Origin: Trichodelitschia bisporula
Lineage: Eukaryota > Ascomycota > Dothideomycetes > Phaeotrichales > Phaeotrichaceae
Reading direction: 5' to 3'
Assembly (NCBI GenBank): GCA_010356995.1
Contig: ML996691.1
Coordinates: 844,211-908,210, forward strand
DNA length: 64,000 bases
Both the position numbers and the translations under genes were made by a program. Below, piece after piece: positions 11,589 to 22,817 of this stretch. The stretch's first letter is position 1; each line of letters starts with the position of its first letter. The notes beneath the pieces were generated by a model. It had not been told where the DNA came from, searched no databases, and saw only the letters and a program-made list of their open reading frames with translations.

Positions 11589-14365
11589 CGCTAACCTGAC
11601 GCCGGATTGGGGTGTTGAGGACTGGCACTCGAGGCACTGCCATAGAAAACTAGTCTCCGATATTGAAGACTCGAAAGATGCTCGACAGCGTCAGTCGGGT
11701 ATGGATTCTTCCTAAGGCTGCTGGATGGCCTAGATAACCTCCACTCGCGATATGCCCGATGAAACCAGGCTACGTCTGTTCTACTCCTGATGACAGCTCT
11801 CTCGTCAAATCCGATATCCGGCAGTGTGTCGACTACGGACGAGCTTCTTCCGATGCAACCGGTGAACGGAATCCCATACCCGACACCCTTCGATTGACGA
11901 AGGTGGTGAACGAGGAGAAAGAATTCCCGCTTCCAGTTATTTTCGTCACCTGGGCATTTATGATCTTCTGCCTTCCATCAAAAACACTCCTGCGGATGGC
12001 TTGCACCGATCCGGGCTGACAGGCTGGCAACTGTCCCCTTTCTTTGCTTAGATCCAGCCATTCCTGGAACTTGAAGCATCACCGACGCCCAATCTTTACA
12101 ACAACGAAGTGTCAGCAAGCCTGGTTTCATTCTCAAGGCCTTCGCCCCTGTGCTTCTGAGGCTGCGCAGTGGATGGGCAGTCGGATGCAGCGATGATTTC
12201 TGCATCTGATGCGGGCTCATATGTCACTCAAGATTGACATTTTGGTCATGGCCCTTAGTTGTCTGATTGCCTTGCAAGCACTCAAATCTCAACCGAAACG
12301 GCGGTTCGGCATGTCGCTTCTGGCCTTCGGTAGGCAAAGGCGCGAGATTCTTTTTATTTTCCAACCTTGAAGCATTGCAAGCAACACAGTGCTAAACCTT
12401 TTTCGGATCAACCGATGTCCCGGCGGCCAACTTCCATTTACGGTTCGATTTGCAAAATTTTGTTCATGCGTTTTTTTCTTTCATGGGCGGTTCGTTCTAT
12501 CTTGGGATCGGCTATCTGGTCCCGCTATATTGTATTGCTACCGGTCTAGCTCTGTACCTCGTCATGTCTGTTTCATTTTGGGTGCTGGCGTTACAACGGG
12601 GCTATCGGAGGTCATACCGCGCACATTTTGGGATGCCGGTGCGGACAATTGTATGCAAGGCGCTTGGGCATTCGCATCAAGCTTATAAGGTTATCGTATT
12701 CGGCCGGTTGGGGTTTTCACGGCATATCCGTTTGATTTGTACCGGCCATTAGATTGTCCTTGGGCAACCTGTTGTACATATGTCAGGCTGGTTACCCTTG
12801 TGGCATGCGTCCTTTTCGTAGCCAGGCGGGCGGTGGGGCTTTGCGAGTATAAACATCGGGAAAACGGAGGCTGAAATATATATAGACCATTTCAGATGTC
12901 TAACAGGTTAGAATAAAGACCGAAGACTTCTTGTTGACATTAGGATGGTCCTCGTGAGAGGCATAGAGAGAGCTCCTCCGGCATACCAGCAACAACAAAT
13001 CCATTTCGTCCACCACGGACATTTGATGTGGGTGGATGATCAGCGCAGCAATTGGAGAGGGAAAATGATACCAAAGGATGTCTCATAAGCAGTAGTGCAG
13101 CGGGGTACAACAGGCGATGACGCTGTGTGCTTTTCTACGGACTCGAAATGGCTCACGCGCACCCGAAGAGCTTGCATTCGTCATACGATCGCGGTGAAAA
13201 TTCGTGGCCATTGCTTCGATTCGTTCATCGCTTGAAAAGGTTCCAAATGCTGCCTATTACTCGTCCGAAATTCGCTTCACGAGGCGATTCAGCCTACTGA
13301 TACCGTATGCCGTAGTTCCGTAAAGAAGGAGCACGGTAGGAGCTCAAGTCCAAATCGCAGTTGCCTGATGGGATGATAGGATACCGTACCTCGCGTACCC
13401 AACTTATTCACTTAGCCCAAAAGCTTTTGCTCACACTAGACGTTCAGCTGTGCCGAAAGCTCTACTGAAGCACAATCGGAAGCCTTCCTTCCAAAGGCCC
13501 AACTTCTCGAGAAGTCAATAGGCATGACACGTCGTAATTGGGCGGGACTAGCCGAGATGTGGCGCCTAGGAGGGCTTCGATGTGGCTTGATCTGATGTCG
13601 CAAGCCGCCACCCCAGCACGTTGCCGAGCGAGCCCTGGTGCTGGGCCCAACCCTCTCCAATGATGGGCAGGAATAGCCACGGGTTAAGAAACTATCATTA
13701 CCCTACTTTGAGCACTGTGCCGCATCCTAGAGATGCATGTATCTATGCTAGACATTACCACGATCTTTCATCGTTTTCTGGAAATCCCTTCGTCTACATC
13801 AGCGCACACGCCGCAGAACACATAGTGCTGCTTGCAGTCGTGGACGTCAACCTTTGCGGCGTCGCTATAAATAACCACGCACTCCATCTAACATCCGCCA
13901 TTAACCAGAAACTCTCAGACCCTCGGGGCTGGAGGCGGAGATGCGACGCGCGCAGGGATGTATACAGCTATTGGTGTCGATACTCGAGTCACCCGGTTTT
14001 TTGCGCAGCCTTGTGCGCCGCCCGCTGCGAACCAACTAACCAATGTTCATGGGTTAGATTGGTACGCGCAATCCCCGCATATCCAAGATGCACATGCGGA
14101 TTGAGGGTCACCCCCGATGCACAGAAGCTTGAAACAAAGCTGGGGTGGTGGTTGGGAGGAGTACTGCCGAGGTGGAGGGGCGGGTAGGCAGCTAATATGC
14201 ACTTTCTTGGGTGCACATCGAACGGGTAGAATGGTCGGGAACATGGGAGGAGAGAGGAGCAGCTAGGCTTTGCATCACTCATTAAGACGATTCCTCGGCC
14301 TGGCCAGCAGGTCGTCAACATCAGAGCGGAGAATACCCCCAATAGCGCGACACAGAATCACGCGC
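11589..14365. other. Intergenic, no gene seen
   Basis: 2.8 kb between the polyglutamine gene and the alpha/beta hydrolase gene; both have their 3' ends here. The left part is presumably the 3' UTR of the polyglutamine gene. I see only short frames without recognisable motifs. Confidence 0.6.
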
Positions 14366-15465
14366 CTAATATCCGTGCTTGGCCTGCGTCTCCTTCAGAA
14401 ACATAACAGCGAGATCCAGTGCTCGCTTCTTCTCCGCTGGGAACACACCCGGAACTGCAGCAGTCAGTCACACTGCCGACCGGCAAGGTGAGGAAGAGCA
14501 TCTCACGTTCCATCCACCCATGGATCATGCCATCGAATACCACACCCTCCACCCTCCGGCCTGTCTCGCCGCGCGCCTCCAGTTCACTGCGTACACGTTT
14601 GACGAATGCCAGCTGTTCGTGCTGCAGAACATCGACTGCCGGAATCACAAACAGCATATCGTCTGGCAAGTCGTCAACAGCGGCGATTATGGGACTGAAT
14701 CGAGGACTTTTCGCATGCGCTACTCTACCTCCCGCGCCATACGCATCCATAAGCGGGAGAAGGACAGCAAGCGGGTCCTTCGCGGGGAAGCCAGGTGGTT
14801 TGGGCTTCTCCCAGGGCGGGATGCGAAGATCGATCTATCAAACGAAACTTATAAGCCCTCAAATAAATACATGCGCTCACAGGAACATAGACACGTACCG
14901 CCGCGTAAAAGCCGACGTAGGCCTTCACTCCTTTCCCCAATGCCGCTGCGAGAGCCAGGTTGCCACCTGCTGAGAATCCGCTTACAGTAATACAAGAAGG
15001 ATCGGCACCGAACTCCTTCTCGGCGTTCTCCTGCAGCCAGACAAGAACGAATTCGGCATCATCGACCGCGGCGGGAAAGGGATGCACAGGCGCGCAACGG
15101 TACTGGGTGCTCACCACAACCGCCCCTGTTTCGATGGCCAAACGGGATAAGAAGGCTATACCATACTCCGGAAGACCGCCGAGGAATGCGCCGCCGTGAA
15201 AATCAAGATGCAAGGGGCAGCGACGACCCTTTGAGGGAGGCCGGAAGACAAGTGCGCGCACGGAGCGATTGGAACCCGTGGGGATGGTGCGGACAGAGTA
15301 GGCGCGATTAAAGATGTTTGGAAGGCAATGAATGGCGTAGGTCAGAAAAACAAGAGGCTGAAGCAGGAGAAGTCGCCAACGGTATGCGAAGGGCATGGAA
15401 GGGGCGAAAAGCGCATCGCGGGCGGGACGAAACCAAAGGGCCACGGTTGAGATGAAGCCAGCCAT
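14366..15465 (-). CDS. Alpha/beta hydrolase (HSL-type esterase/lipase)
   Basis: Three exons, complement(14366..14436, 14507..14834, 14899..15465), give 321 residues. Introns are 64 and 70 nt; the last splice restores a C-terminus reading HGWMEPEKKRALDLAVMF. Hormone-sensitive-lipase family marks are visible: the oxyanion motif DFHGGAF near residue 87, the nucleophile elbow GFSAGG near 162, an aspartate in IPAVDVLQHEQ and the catalytic histidine in GMIHGW. A hydrophobic N-terminal segment (RLLLLQPLVFLTYAIHCL) suggests membrane association. I chose the ATG at 15465 (MAGFISTVALWF); an in-frame ATG at 15564 would add 33 low-complexity residues. The family hydrolyses carboxyl esters or lipids; the substrate cannot be read from sequence. 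Transcribed away from fcp1. Confidence 0.85.
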
Positions 15466-16826
15466 TACAGAGCCACGGAAACCGAAATCGTGTGGAGGAT
15501 GAGAAGGCAGGGTTGTCGAGTGGTGATGACTTTTCTGTGTTCCTTTGTGGTCAGAGCCGTTCAATCTGGCCAGCTGAAGTTGATCGATGTCCAGATACGA
15601 GGCTGATGACTCAGCAGCGCAACGGCTTTTGCCTGATAGTTTGGGCAGCGATGGCGCATCTCGGGAAGAAGCGAAGCGCCTTGCCGCATCGGGATGCCTG
15701 TATGTTCTCGCAGCTGATTGGTGTCACAAATTGGAGGTCGCGATGGACGCATCACACCACCATCAACTGATGTCATCGAGCTTTACTAACGATATTATGC
15801 TGAATCCGAGGCCTTCAGTAACTTGGCACCTCCCACATCGTTCCTCTTACATCCGTAGAGTGTAGAGCTTATAGCTTGCGTGGGAGCACGTTCAGCTGGG
15901 CATCTGAAAAGCTTCCAAGCCTTGCAGCATGGGAGTGCGGGGTAATCGACGAACAAGGAGGGTTGACTAGGGGTGTGCCGTTGATGTGGAGTGAGCAGCG
16001 CTGCATACAGTACCGTACGGTACGGATTACATGTCACGCGAAACAAGCTCAAGGCCATACCCTAACATCCCGATCAGCTCCAACTTTCTTACAACGGCCC
16101 TGCACAAGTAAAGTCAGGTTGGAGTGATGTGGTTGGCCGTTTACGGTATATCTGTTCTGTTGGAGACAGGGACGAGCCGCGTGGTCAATACCAAGCTCGC
16201 CTGCCTACGCAGTAGTTCTAGAGGGAGGGGGCGTTCCTACTCCCCGCTTGCAACAACTTCAACGAAACGGCGCAACGCAGAAAGGTAAGGAGGCATGTCG
16301 CATCATTCATTCTGCAGAGCATTGATAAGAAGAGAGGAGAGAATGGCGGCATTCCGCAGAAAGTATGGGCGCATGAACAAATTGTTTGGTGTCTTTGACG
16401 GCCGGGAACTTTGGTGCTGAGAACGGTCATTCCGGGGACGGGATAACTATTCGCCTCTCCACCCTGGGAACGTAGCCCCTCGGAGGACTACAAATAGGTT
16501 ACATAGTCCCCCCGCCAAACACCATCTGTCGCTTATGCCGGTCACCGCGAACTCCCGACACACAAGCCTCCACAGAGCCGCAACCACCAATCCCCAAGTC
16601 GATCTGTTTCATTCCGCAATCGCGACTAAAGTATCTGTTTATCGACCACATCGTGGAATTGCAGCTCGATAACCCCAATTGTTTGCAAAACCCCCAAGCG
16701 CTCCGTCGCGTCACGTCACCCACCACCCCTGCACCTCTCCGCGCCGCGTGTTGGAGCACCCGAGCTTCCAACAACACCACAACCCCCCACCCCCACCGTT
16801 TTCATCGCCCTTGAGCATGTGAGAAC
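15466..16826. promoter_or_regulatory. Divergent intergenic region hydrolase / fcp1
   Basis: 1.36 kb separating two oppositely transcribed genes, so it must contain both promoters. It includes one TACATCCGTA motif (15848-15857). No coding potential recognised. Confidence 0.55.
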
Positions 16827-19477
16827 ATGTTGATACGATCAACACAAGCTCTCCACTATCCGATCACGGTTACCGAGTTGCTCGTCCAACCTGGTGATGC
16901 AGTCGATAGGTTCGCGCCGCTGTTCACATACACTTATAAGTCCACAGTTACTGAGGGCAATAAGTATGGAGACGAGCGTGTTGTCGAGAAGACGTGGCCA
17001 GCGGAGTTCCAGTCCGAAATCGACGGCAAAGTTCTCTCATGGAAGATCAAGGCTGGCGATGTGATCAAGGCCGACAGGTATGCGCCGCGCACCGAGATCC
17101 TTTGATGCAGTCGCTAACCCCCCTTAGGATTCTCCTCGTGGAGATTGAGGAACCGTGTAAGCATGAAGTTCAATTCGCTGGCCTGTGCACGTCGTGCTAC
17201 AAGGACATGACCGAGTAAGTGTCGCAAGTCCTACCCCGATCCGTTGACTGATGAAGTCTGCAGAGTAGACTACGTCACTACGCGGCCTAATGCGAGTCGC
17301 GCCACGATAAACATGTCGCACAGCCATACGGCGCTCAAGGTTAGCCAGGAGGAGGCTGGTAGGGCGAGCGAAGCAGCGCGCCGTCGTCTGCTCTCTACCC
17401 GCAAGCTTTCACTTGTTGTGGATCTCGATCAGACAATTATTCACGCCACCGTTGACCCTACCGTGGCGGAATGGCAGAAAGATCCATCGAACCCGAACTA
17501 CGAAGCCGTCAAGGACGTCAAGGCCTTCCAGCTCGTAGATGATGGCCCGGGTGGCCGGGGCTGCTGGTACTACATCAAGATGCGTCCTGGCCTGGAGCAA
17601 TTCCTGGAGCAGATCTCGCAGCTGTACGAGCTGCACATCTATACCATGGGCACGAGGGCCTATGCGCAAAACATCGCTAAGATCGTCGACCCCCAGCAGA
17701 AATATTTCGGCGATCGGATCCTCAGCAGAGATGAGAGCGGGAGCCTCACCGTGAAGACTCTGCAACGCCTTTTCCCTGTTGACACAAAGATGGTTGTCAT
17801 CATTGATGACCGCGGTGACGTGTGGCAGTGGAGCCCGAACTTGATCAAGGTCGTCCCCTACGATTTCTTCGTCGGCATCGGCGACATAAACTCTAGCTTT
17901 CTACCAAAGCGCTCGGATATCCTGAAGGCAGCCCTCCCCGCTATTAGCACCACTGAGATTTTAGCAGTTTCAGCCGAGGCCTCAGCAACTGGTCTCGAGG
18001 GTGGCCCTGTGGAACCTGGCGTGAAGGTTCCTGGGCCTGCTGACAATGCTTCGACCCTAGAGCAGCAAATCGTAGCCATGGCAGGTGGTGACAATCCTAA
18101 TTTGCTTGAGGAGCAGAGCCACAAACAGGAGGAAGCCATCGCCGCCCAGGTCACAGACCGTCCTCTCTTGAAGAAGCAAGAGTTGCTGGACAAGCAGGAT
18201 GAAGAGGCTGGCAAAGAAAACCGTGACGACGACACATCCTCTGAGGGTAGTGCACATCGCTCGCGTCATAACCTCCTGCAGGATAATGACACCGAACTCT
18301 CCTGGCTTCAGATGAACCTGGAGACAGTGCATCAGAAGTTCTATGCCGACTACGAGGAAAACATATCCCTATCGCCTGGTGGTCGACTTGCCGAGCTCCG
18401 CGGGGACAAGTGGCAGGATAAGCCTATCGTGGACGACTTCATACTCATTCCGGATGTCAAAGATATCATGCCTCCCCTGAAAGAGCAAGTTCTGAGTGGC
18501 GTTGTGCTTTGCATCACGGGCATCATTCCGCAAGGTATCAATCATCAAATGTAAGTCTAGCCTACTTTCTATTCAGCATCGCTAACCCCCAAAACAGCAC
18601 TGACCTTGGAATGTGGGCCAAGTCTTTTGGCGCTTCCATCTCACCTGCCCTCACCAAGCGTACAACACATGTCATTGGGGTTCCAGATCGTCGCACGAAG
18701 AAGGTTCGACAGGCCTCGAGGTACCCGGGAATCAAGATTGTCACCCTGAAGTGGCTCCTTGAATGCTTCACTCGGTGGACTCGTGTCAATGAAAAGCCCT
18801 ATCTCATCGAAGTCGAGCAATACAACGGCCCAAACGAATCGCTTCCGTTTGACGAATATGAGGCTGGTATGATATTGACCCCATCGGAAGCTGGAGACAA
18901 TGATGGCCCGGATGGCCTTGCGGAAGACGACGACGTTATCTCGCCCAGCAATGAATCGCCTATCGAGGTTGATGACGGGCAGTGGGCCGAGATGGATGAA
19001 GAGCTGAAGGAGTTTTTGGGTGATGATGAAGATGACACAGATTACGACACCGATACCAAATCCGTCGACTTCGAATCGGATGCCAGCACCCGCAGCACGG
19101 CCGACAAAGACTCTCGCAAGCGCAAGCGGGGCACAGAGTCTGCAGATGCCAGCGATGCGGAGGACACCGACTCCAGCGTGGGCCATCGTGGATCCCAGCT
19201 TCAAAAGCGCAAGAAGCGGGCATTAGAGCGGACTTCCAGCTTGGCCAACGTTACCAGCGTCGACAATGCCTCTGGTTTGCCTAGCCCCGACGCCACCGGC
19301 CCCGACGAAGACGCTGGGGAAGGCCAGGCTAACGGTAGAACCACGCACAATTCGAAGACAGACGACGCAGTGGACGGCGGTGATGACGATGATGAAGCTA
19401 TGGACGATCTTGAGCGTGAAATGCTTGCCGAGTTCTCAAAGTCGGATGACAGCGTTGCCTACACCGTCGCGGATTAG
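16827..19477 (+). CDS. fcp1: RNA polymerase II CTD phosphatase FCP1
   Basis: Four exons, join(16827..17077, 17128..17214, 17264..18550, 18598..19477), 834 residues. FCP1 removes phosphate from serines of the RNA polymerase II C-terminal repeat so that the polymerase can be reused; it acts in the nucleus with TFIIF. Visible features: an N-terminal FCP1-specific region starting HYPITVTELL; the HAD-type acylphosphatase motif VVDLDQTIIH near residue 165, whose first aspartate is the nucleophile; the block LHIYTMGTRAYA; the second acidic motif VIIDDRGDVW; an acidic linker; a BRCT domain at about 505-615 split by intron 3 and ending in TLKWLLECF; and a long acidic C-terminal tail with basic KRKR-type patches. 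Length matches fungal FCP1. All splice joins keep conserved frame. Confidence 0.96.
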
Positions 19478-20414
19478 CGCTCTAGTGCCCCCATCTACTC
19501 CGGGACTTGATCAGCGTTCATGATTTTTGTACTGCATAGCGGGGTCGGGTGGGAGGCACGGGGGACATGGGACTGGCGTTACATACCTTGGAACCTTGGA
19601 GCAATCTGGATGGGCGTGCATTCATGATTGATAGAGGGTTGGAAGGGCGTTTGTGCACTGCGGTCGGGGCATTTCGGCGCAGCATTTATGTAACAGATAC
19701 CCTGATTTTTCAGTTACCCTGACTTTTACCGAACTCAGAGCGAGTACTGTACTTCGTGGGCTCTTCTATGATGTACCGGTACATCCGTACATACAATTTC
19801 ACCACCTGGTTTTGATGATATTGTGCACAGCCACAGAGTAAAGTGAGGCTGAGATATTTGGTGGCAACTTTTTTTTTTGGCCTGTGTCTGGAAGCTGAAG
19901 CGGCCGGCTGTGAATGGGCAACCTCTCGCAATAATGGCCCAAGGCCCGCGGCTTGTCTGCCAGTGAAGCTTCTCATCGTCCCCGCGCCCTACCAAGTCCG
20001 CCCGCCTTCTCGCCCCCAGTCTTTCCCCCCCGTCCCCCCCTCCCCCTCCCCCCACCCACTTTCAGGCTCTCAGCTCTTGCAGCCTGAAGGCACTTGGGTA
20101 AAATAGGCTGGATGGTACTACTCCACCCTCCCACCACTCCACACCACTAGTTCTACAGTACTGCGTCCTACCCGTCGATCCTAACTTAGGCTACCGCCTG
20201 TTGGCTACTTAGGCTTGCTGAAACTCGAGGCTTAGTGAATCTCGCTCTTCAAGGCAGCTAACATCGAAAGAACACCCTCCATCCCTACACCGCCCAAAAA
20301 CGACGCTCATATTCTGTGTTTTGGGGAGCTTCATTGCACCGCGCGCTTTATTTTTTCTTCCTTTCTGATTTCTCAACATTATCACTTCTGCTAGAATCCA
20401 CATATCTTCGAGCC
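19478..20414. promoter_or_regulatory. fcp1 3' flank and F-box gene promoter
   Basis: Co-directional gap of 0.94 kb. It holds a TACATCCGTA motif (19780-19789), a C-rich tract near 20025-20060 and pyrimidine-rich sequence just before the F-box gene start at 20415. No gene seen. Confidence 0.5.
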
Positions 20415-22513
20415 ATGGCTGTTGAAGCTCCACCCGCTGAGGTCCAGCCTACTCCCGCACCGGAGTCAACCAGCCCAGCGGTTGCGACCGATGCGACAAC
20501 CGATACGACAACCGATATGCCAACCGATACGACAACCGATACGACAACCGATATGACGACCGATGCAACGGCGGATGCGACGACCGATGCGACTAGCGGT
20601 GCGACTACTCCGACCACTACAATCTCCGCGACTGATGCAGCTTCCACGGCGGCATCGGCTGCTGCGACGGCCTCTACGCAGACGGTGGAGGAGCCCGCCA
20701 AACCAGAAATCCCACTTAGGCTTTTGGATCTGTCGGTCGACATAAAGACGCTCATTGTGGCACATGTTCGTACTCCCCCTCAGGTGAAACTGTTCAGCCT
20801 CATCCTAACTAATTACGCGCAGGTTATCCGTCCAACAGACATGAAGAACCTCTGCCTTACCTGCAAGCAAATGCATGCGATTACCGCACGCCAGCTGTAT
20901 CACGAAGTCACTCTCGAAGTCGGTAGTCCGACCGACACGAAGCTCACAGCCTTCATTAATCCGCGCAACATTGGGCTGCAATATATCCGCAAGATGGACC
21001 TCTACCTTGCGGATGTGCCAGACAAGTGTAATCAGTTGCAACAGGCGCACTTTGCGATCCGCATGATCCTAGAGTTTCTGCCCGAGGACATTCTCGAGAA
21101 GTTCAGCTGGCACCCTTGGAATCACTTCTCGGCAGACAATCTTCTGCTGCTCTATCGCAAGCAGCGGCGCATGAAGTGGCTGGAGGCTATTGCTCTTGAC
21201 AAAGATGTTCTCCCGGACCTGGAGAAGCTGTCGACCTTCGACGCCATGTTTGAGCACACGCGCAAGCTGGGGCTCTATCCCGATAGCAGGGATGTATTGA
21301 ATTACTGCGCAGCCCTGGTGAAGCGCACACCGAAAGTGGAGAAGATTACGCTGCATGCGAGCTTTGACGAAGACCCTGACAGACAAACAATCCCGAGCCG
21401 GGAGCTGAACGACTCTAGCACTGGACCAGGTGTGCTTAGCCCATTATAAAGCGACTAATAACACCAATGCTAATGCGCGCAGGACTGATAACCAGCACTA
21501 TCTTCGGCCACATGCTGCCATTCGAAAAGTGCACTCCTCTGGCCCTTCGCGATCTTACCCTCCAAAAGATCCATCTTCGTTATGCCGCGGAGACGTACTG
21601 TAGATTCATCAACTTCCGCAACATCAAAGCGCTCCGAGTCTTTGGTTGCTCAGGTGCAGACTCTCTCTTTGCTGAGTTGAGCAAGTCGCAGAAGCTGCCG
21701 GAACGCCTCGAGTCGCTTGAGTTTAAGCACGATGACAACCCAGATAGCGAAGCCTTGAATGCTCTCGACGGCTTCCTTTGCTTGGTTTCCGGCCTCAAGG
21801 TGTTAACGTTAGACATCTGCTATGCCAAAACACTACCATCCTCGGCAGGCATTACACGCCATGCGAAGACCCTGCGCGAGCTTAACATTCATGGCAGTCG
21901 TGGGGATGGCGAGGAAGAGGAGCTTGTCTACGATTTCGACGATTTCGAAAAGATCTGCAAGAGCTGCACGCTATTGGAGCAACTGTCGTGCGCGTTCCCG
22001 CCGACCAGTCTAATCCGCTCCAATAGCGATGCATTCGATCAGTTTGAGGTATTCCTCTTCATCGATTTCGTATATTATACTGACCAGTACGAGCGGGCCC
22101 TCGGTGACCTTCCCAACCTAATCACGCTCAATATCACAACCTGGCCAAACAACACACCGTCATCATCACGTTTGCCCCGCAAAATTTACGAGCACCTGCT
22201 GCAAGGCATGGCGCAAGCTGGTTTCGAACGGTCCGTCCAACATGCCGCCACCAATAATCGCCCTTCCAGGCTCGCAGTCATTGCCTTCGGATCGTCAGAC
22301 AAGGTCTACGACCGAGAGGACTCGAAGAACCAGATAATTTTTGTCAAGGGCAAGCAGTTTGATCCGTTCGGTGTCGAAGCGCCGCTTGCTGTGCAGATTG
22401 GGTGGTGCCTTCGCAAATTTGTGGAGCCACGCAGCGACGTTTTGGACTTTTCGCTTGCACGGAGTTGCAGGCCACCGACTCGGGAGCCGCCGCAAAGTGA
22501 TGAGAGCGATTAG
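20415..22513 (+). CDS. F-box-like protein with Thr/Asp repeat N-terminus
   Basis: Exons join(20415..21429, 21483..22513) give 681 residues; the 53-nt intron is clear. Two further 39-nt stretches, 20784-20822 and 22049-22087, each start GT, end AG, contain CTAAC or CTGAC and lack stops. Removing both leaves 655 residues and gives a tighter F-box (LRLLDLSVDIKTLIVAHV followed by DMKNLCLTCKQMHA). N-terminus: about 60 residues of Thr/Asp/Ala repeats. The remainder has leucine-rich stretches such as LRDLTLQKIHL, LESLEF and LITLNITTW, as in fungal F-box/LRR-like proteins. F-box proteins link substrates to SCF ubiquitin ligases through Skp1; the target here is unknown. Convergent with the MFS gene downstream. 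Confidence 0.8.
20480..20605 (+). repeat. 12-bp coding repeats (Thr-Asp-rich)
   Basis: About ten degenerate copies of a dodecamer close to ACAACCGATACG encode TTDT/TTDM-type tetrapeptides in the N-terminus of the F-box-like protein. All length differences keep frame. Confidence 0.85.
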
Positions 22514-22817
22514 GGATCCGCTCACTCCCATTGGGTACATTTTTGAGGAGAGGCCAGGCGCTCAAAAAGGAACGGCGTTTGGATAGGGCGCGTAGGTTGG
22601 GGACCTGGGTTCGTTCACTACCAGTCAGTCACTCTGATACCACTTTTCTAGCTTCTGTCGATCTCGGCCATGGCCGCTGTTTGTTGCGTTTTGAGCGTCG
22701 TCGAAGTCATGTCATCGCTACTCATTTCATGCCAGTGCTTTGTGAAGCAATTGCTCATATACCGTTATTTGTCGTTAACCTTTTCAGAAAGCAAGTATCC
22801 AGAGCCAGATGCCCACT
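22514..22817. other. Convergent 3' intergenic gap
   Basis: 304 bp between two convergent stop codons (F-box gene and MFS gene). It must hold both 3' UTRs. No gene. Confidence 0.6.
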
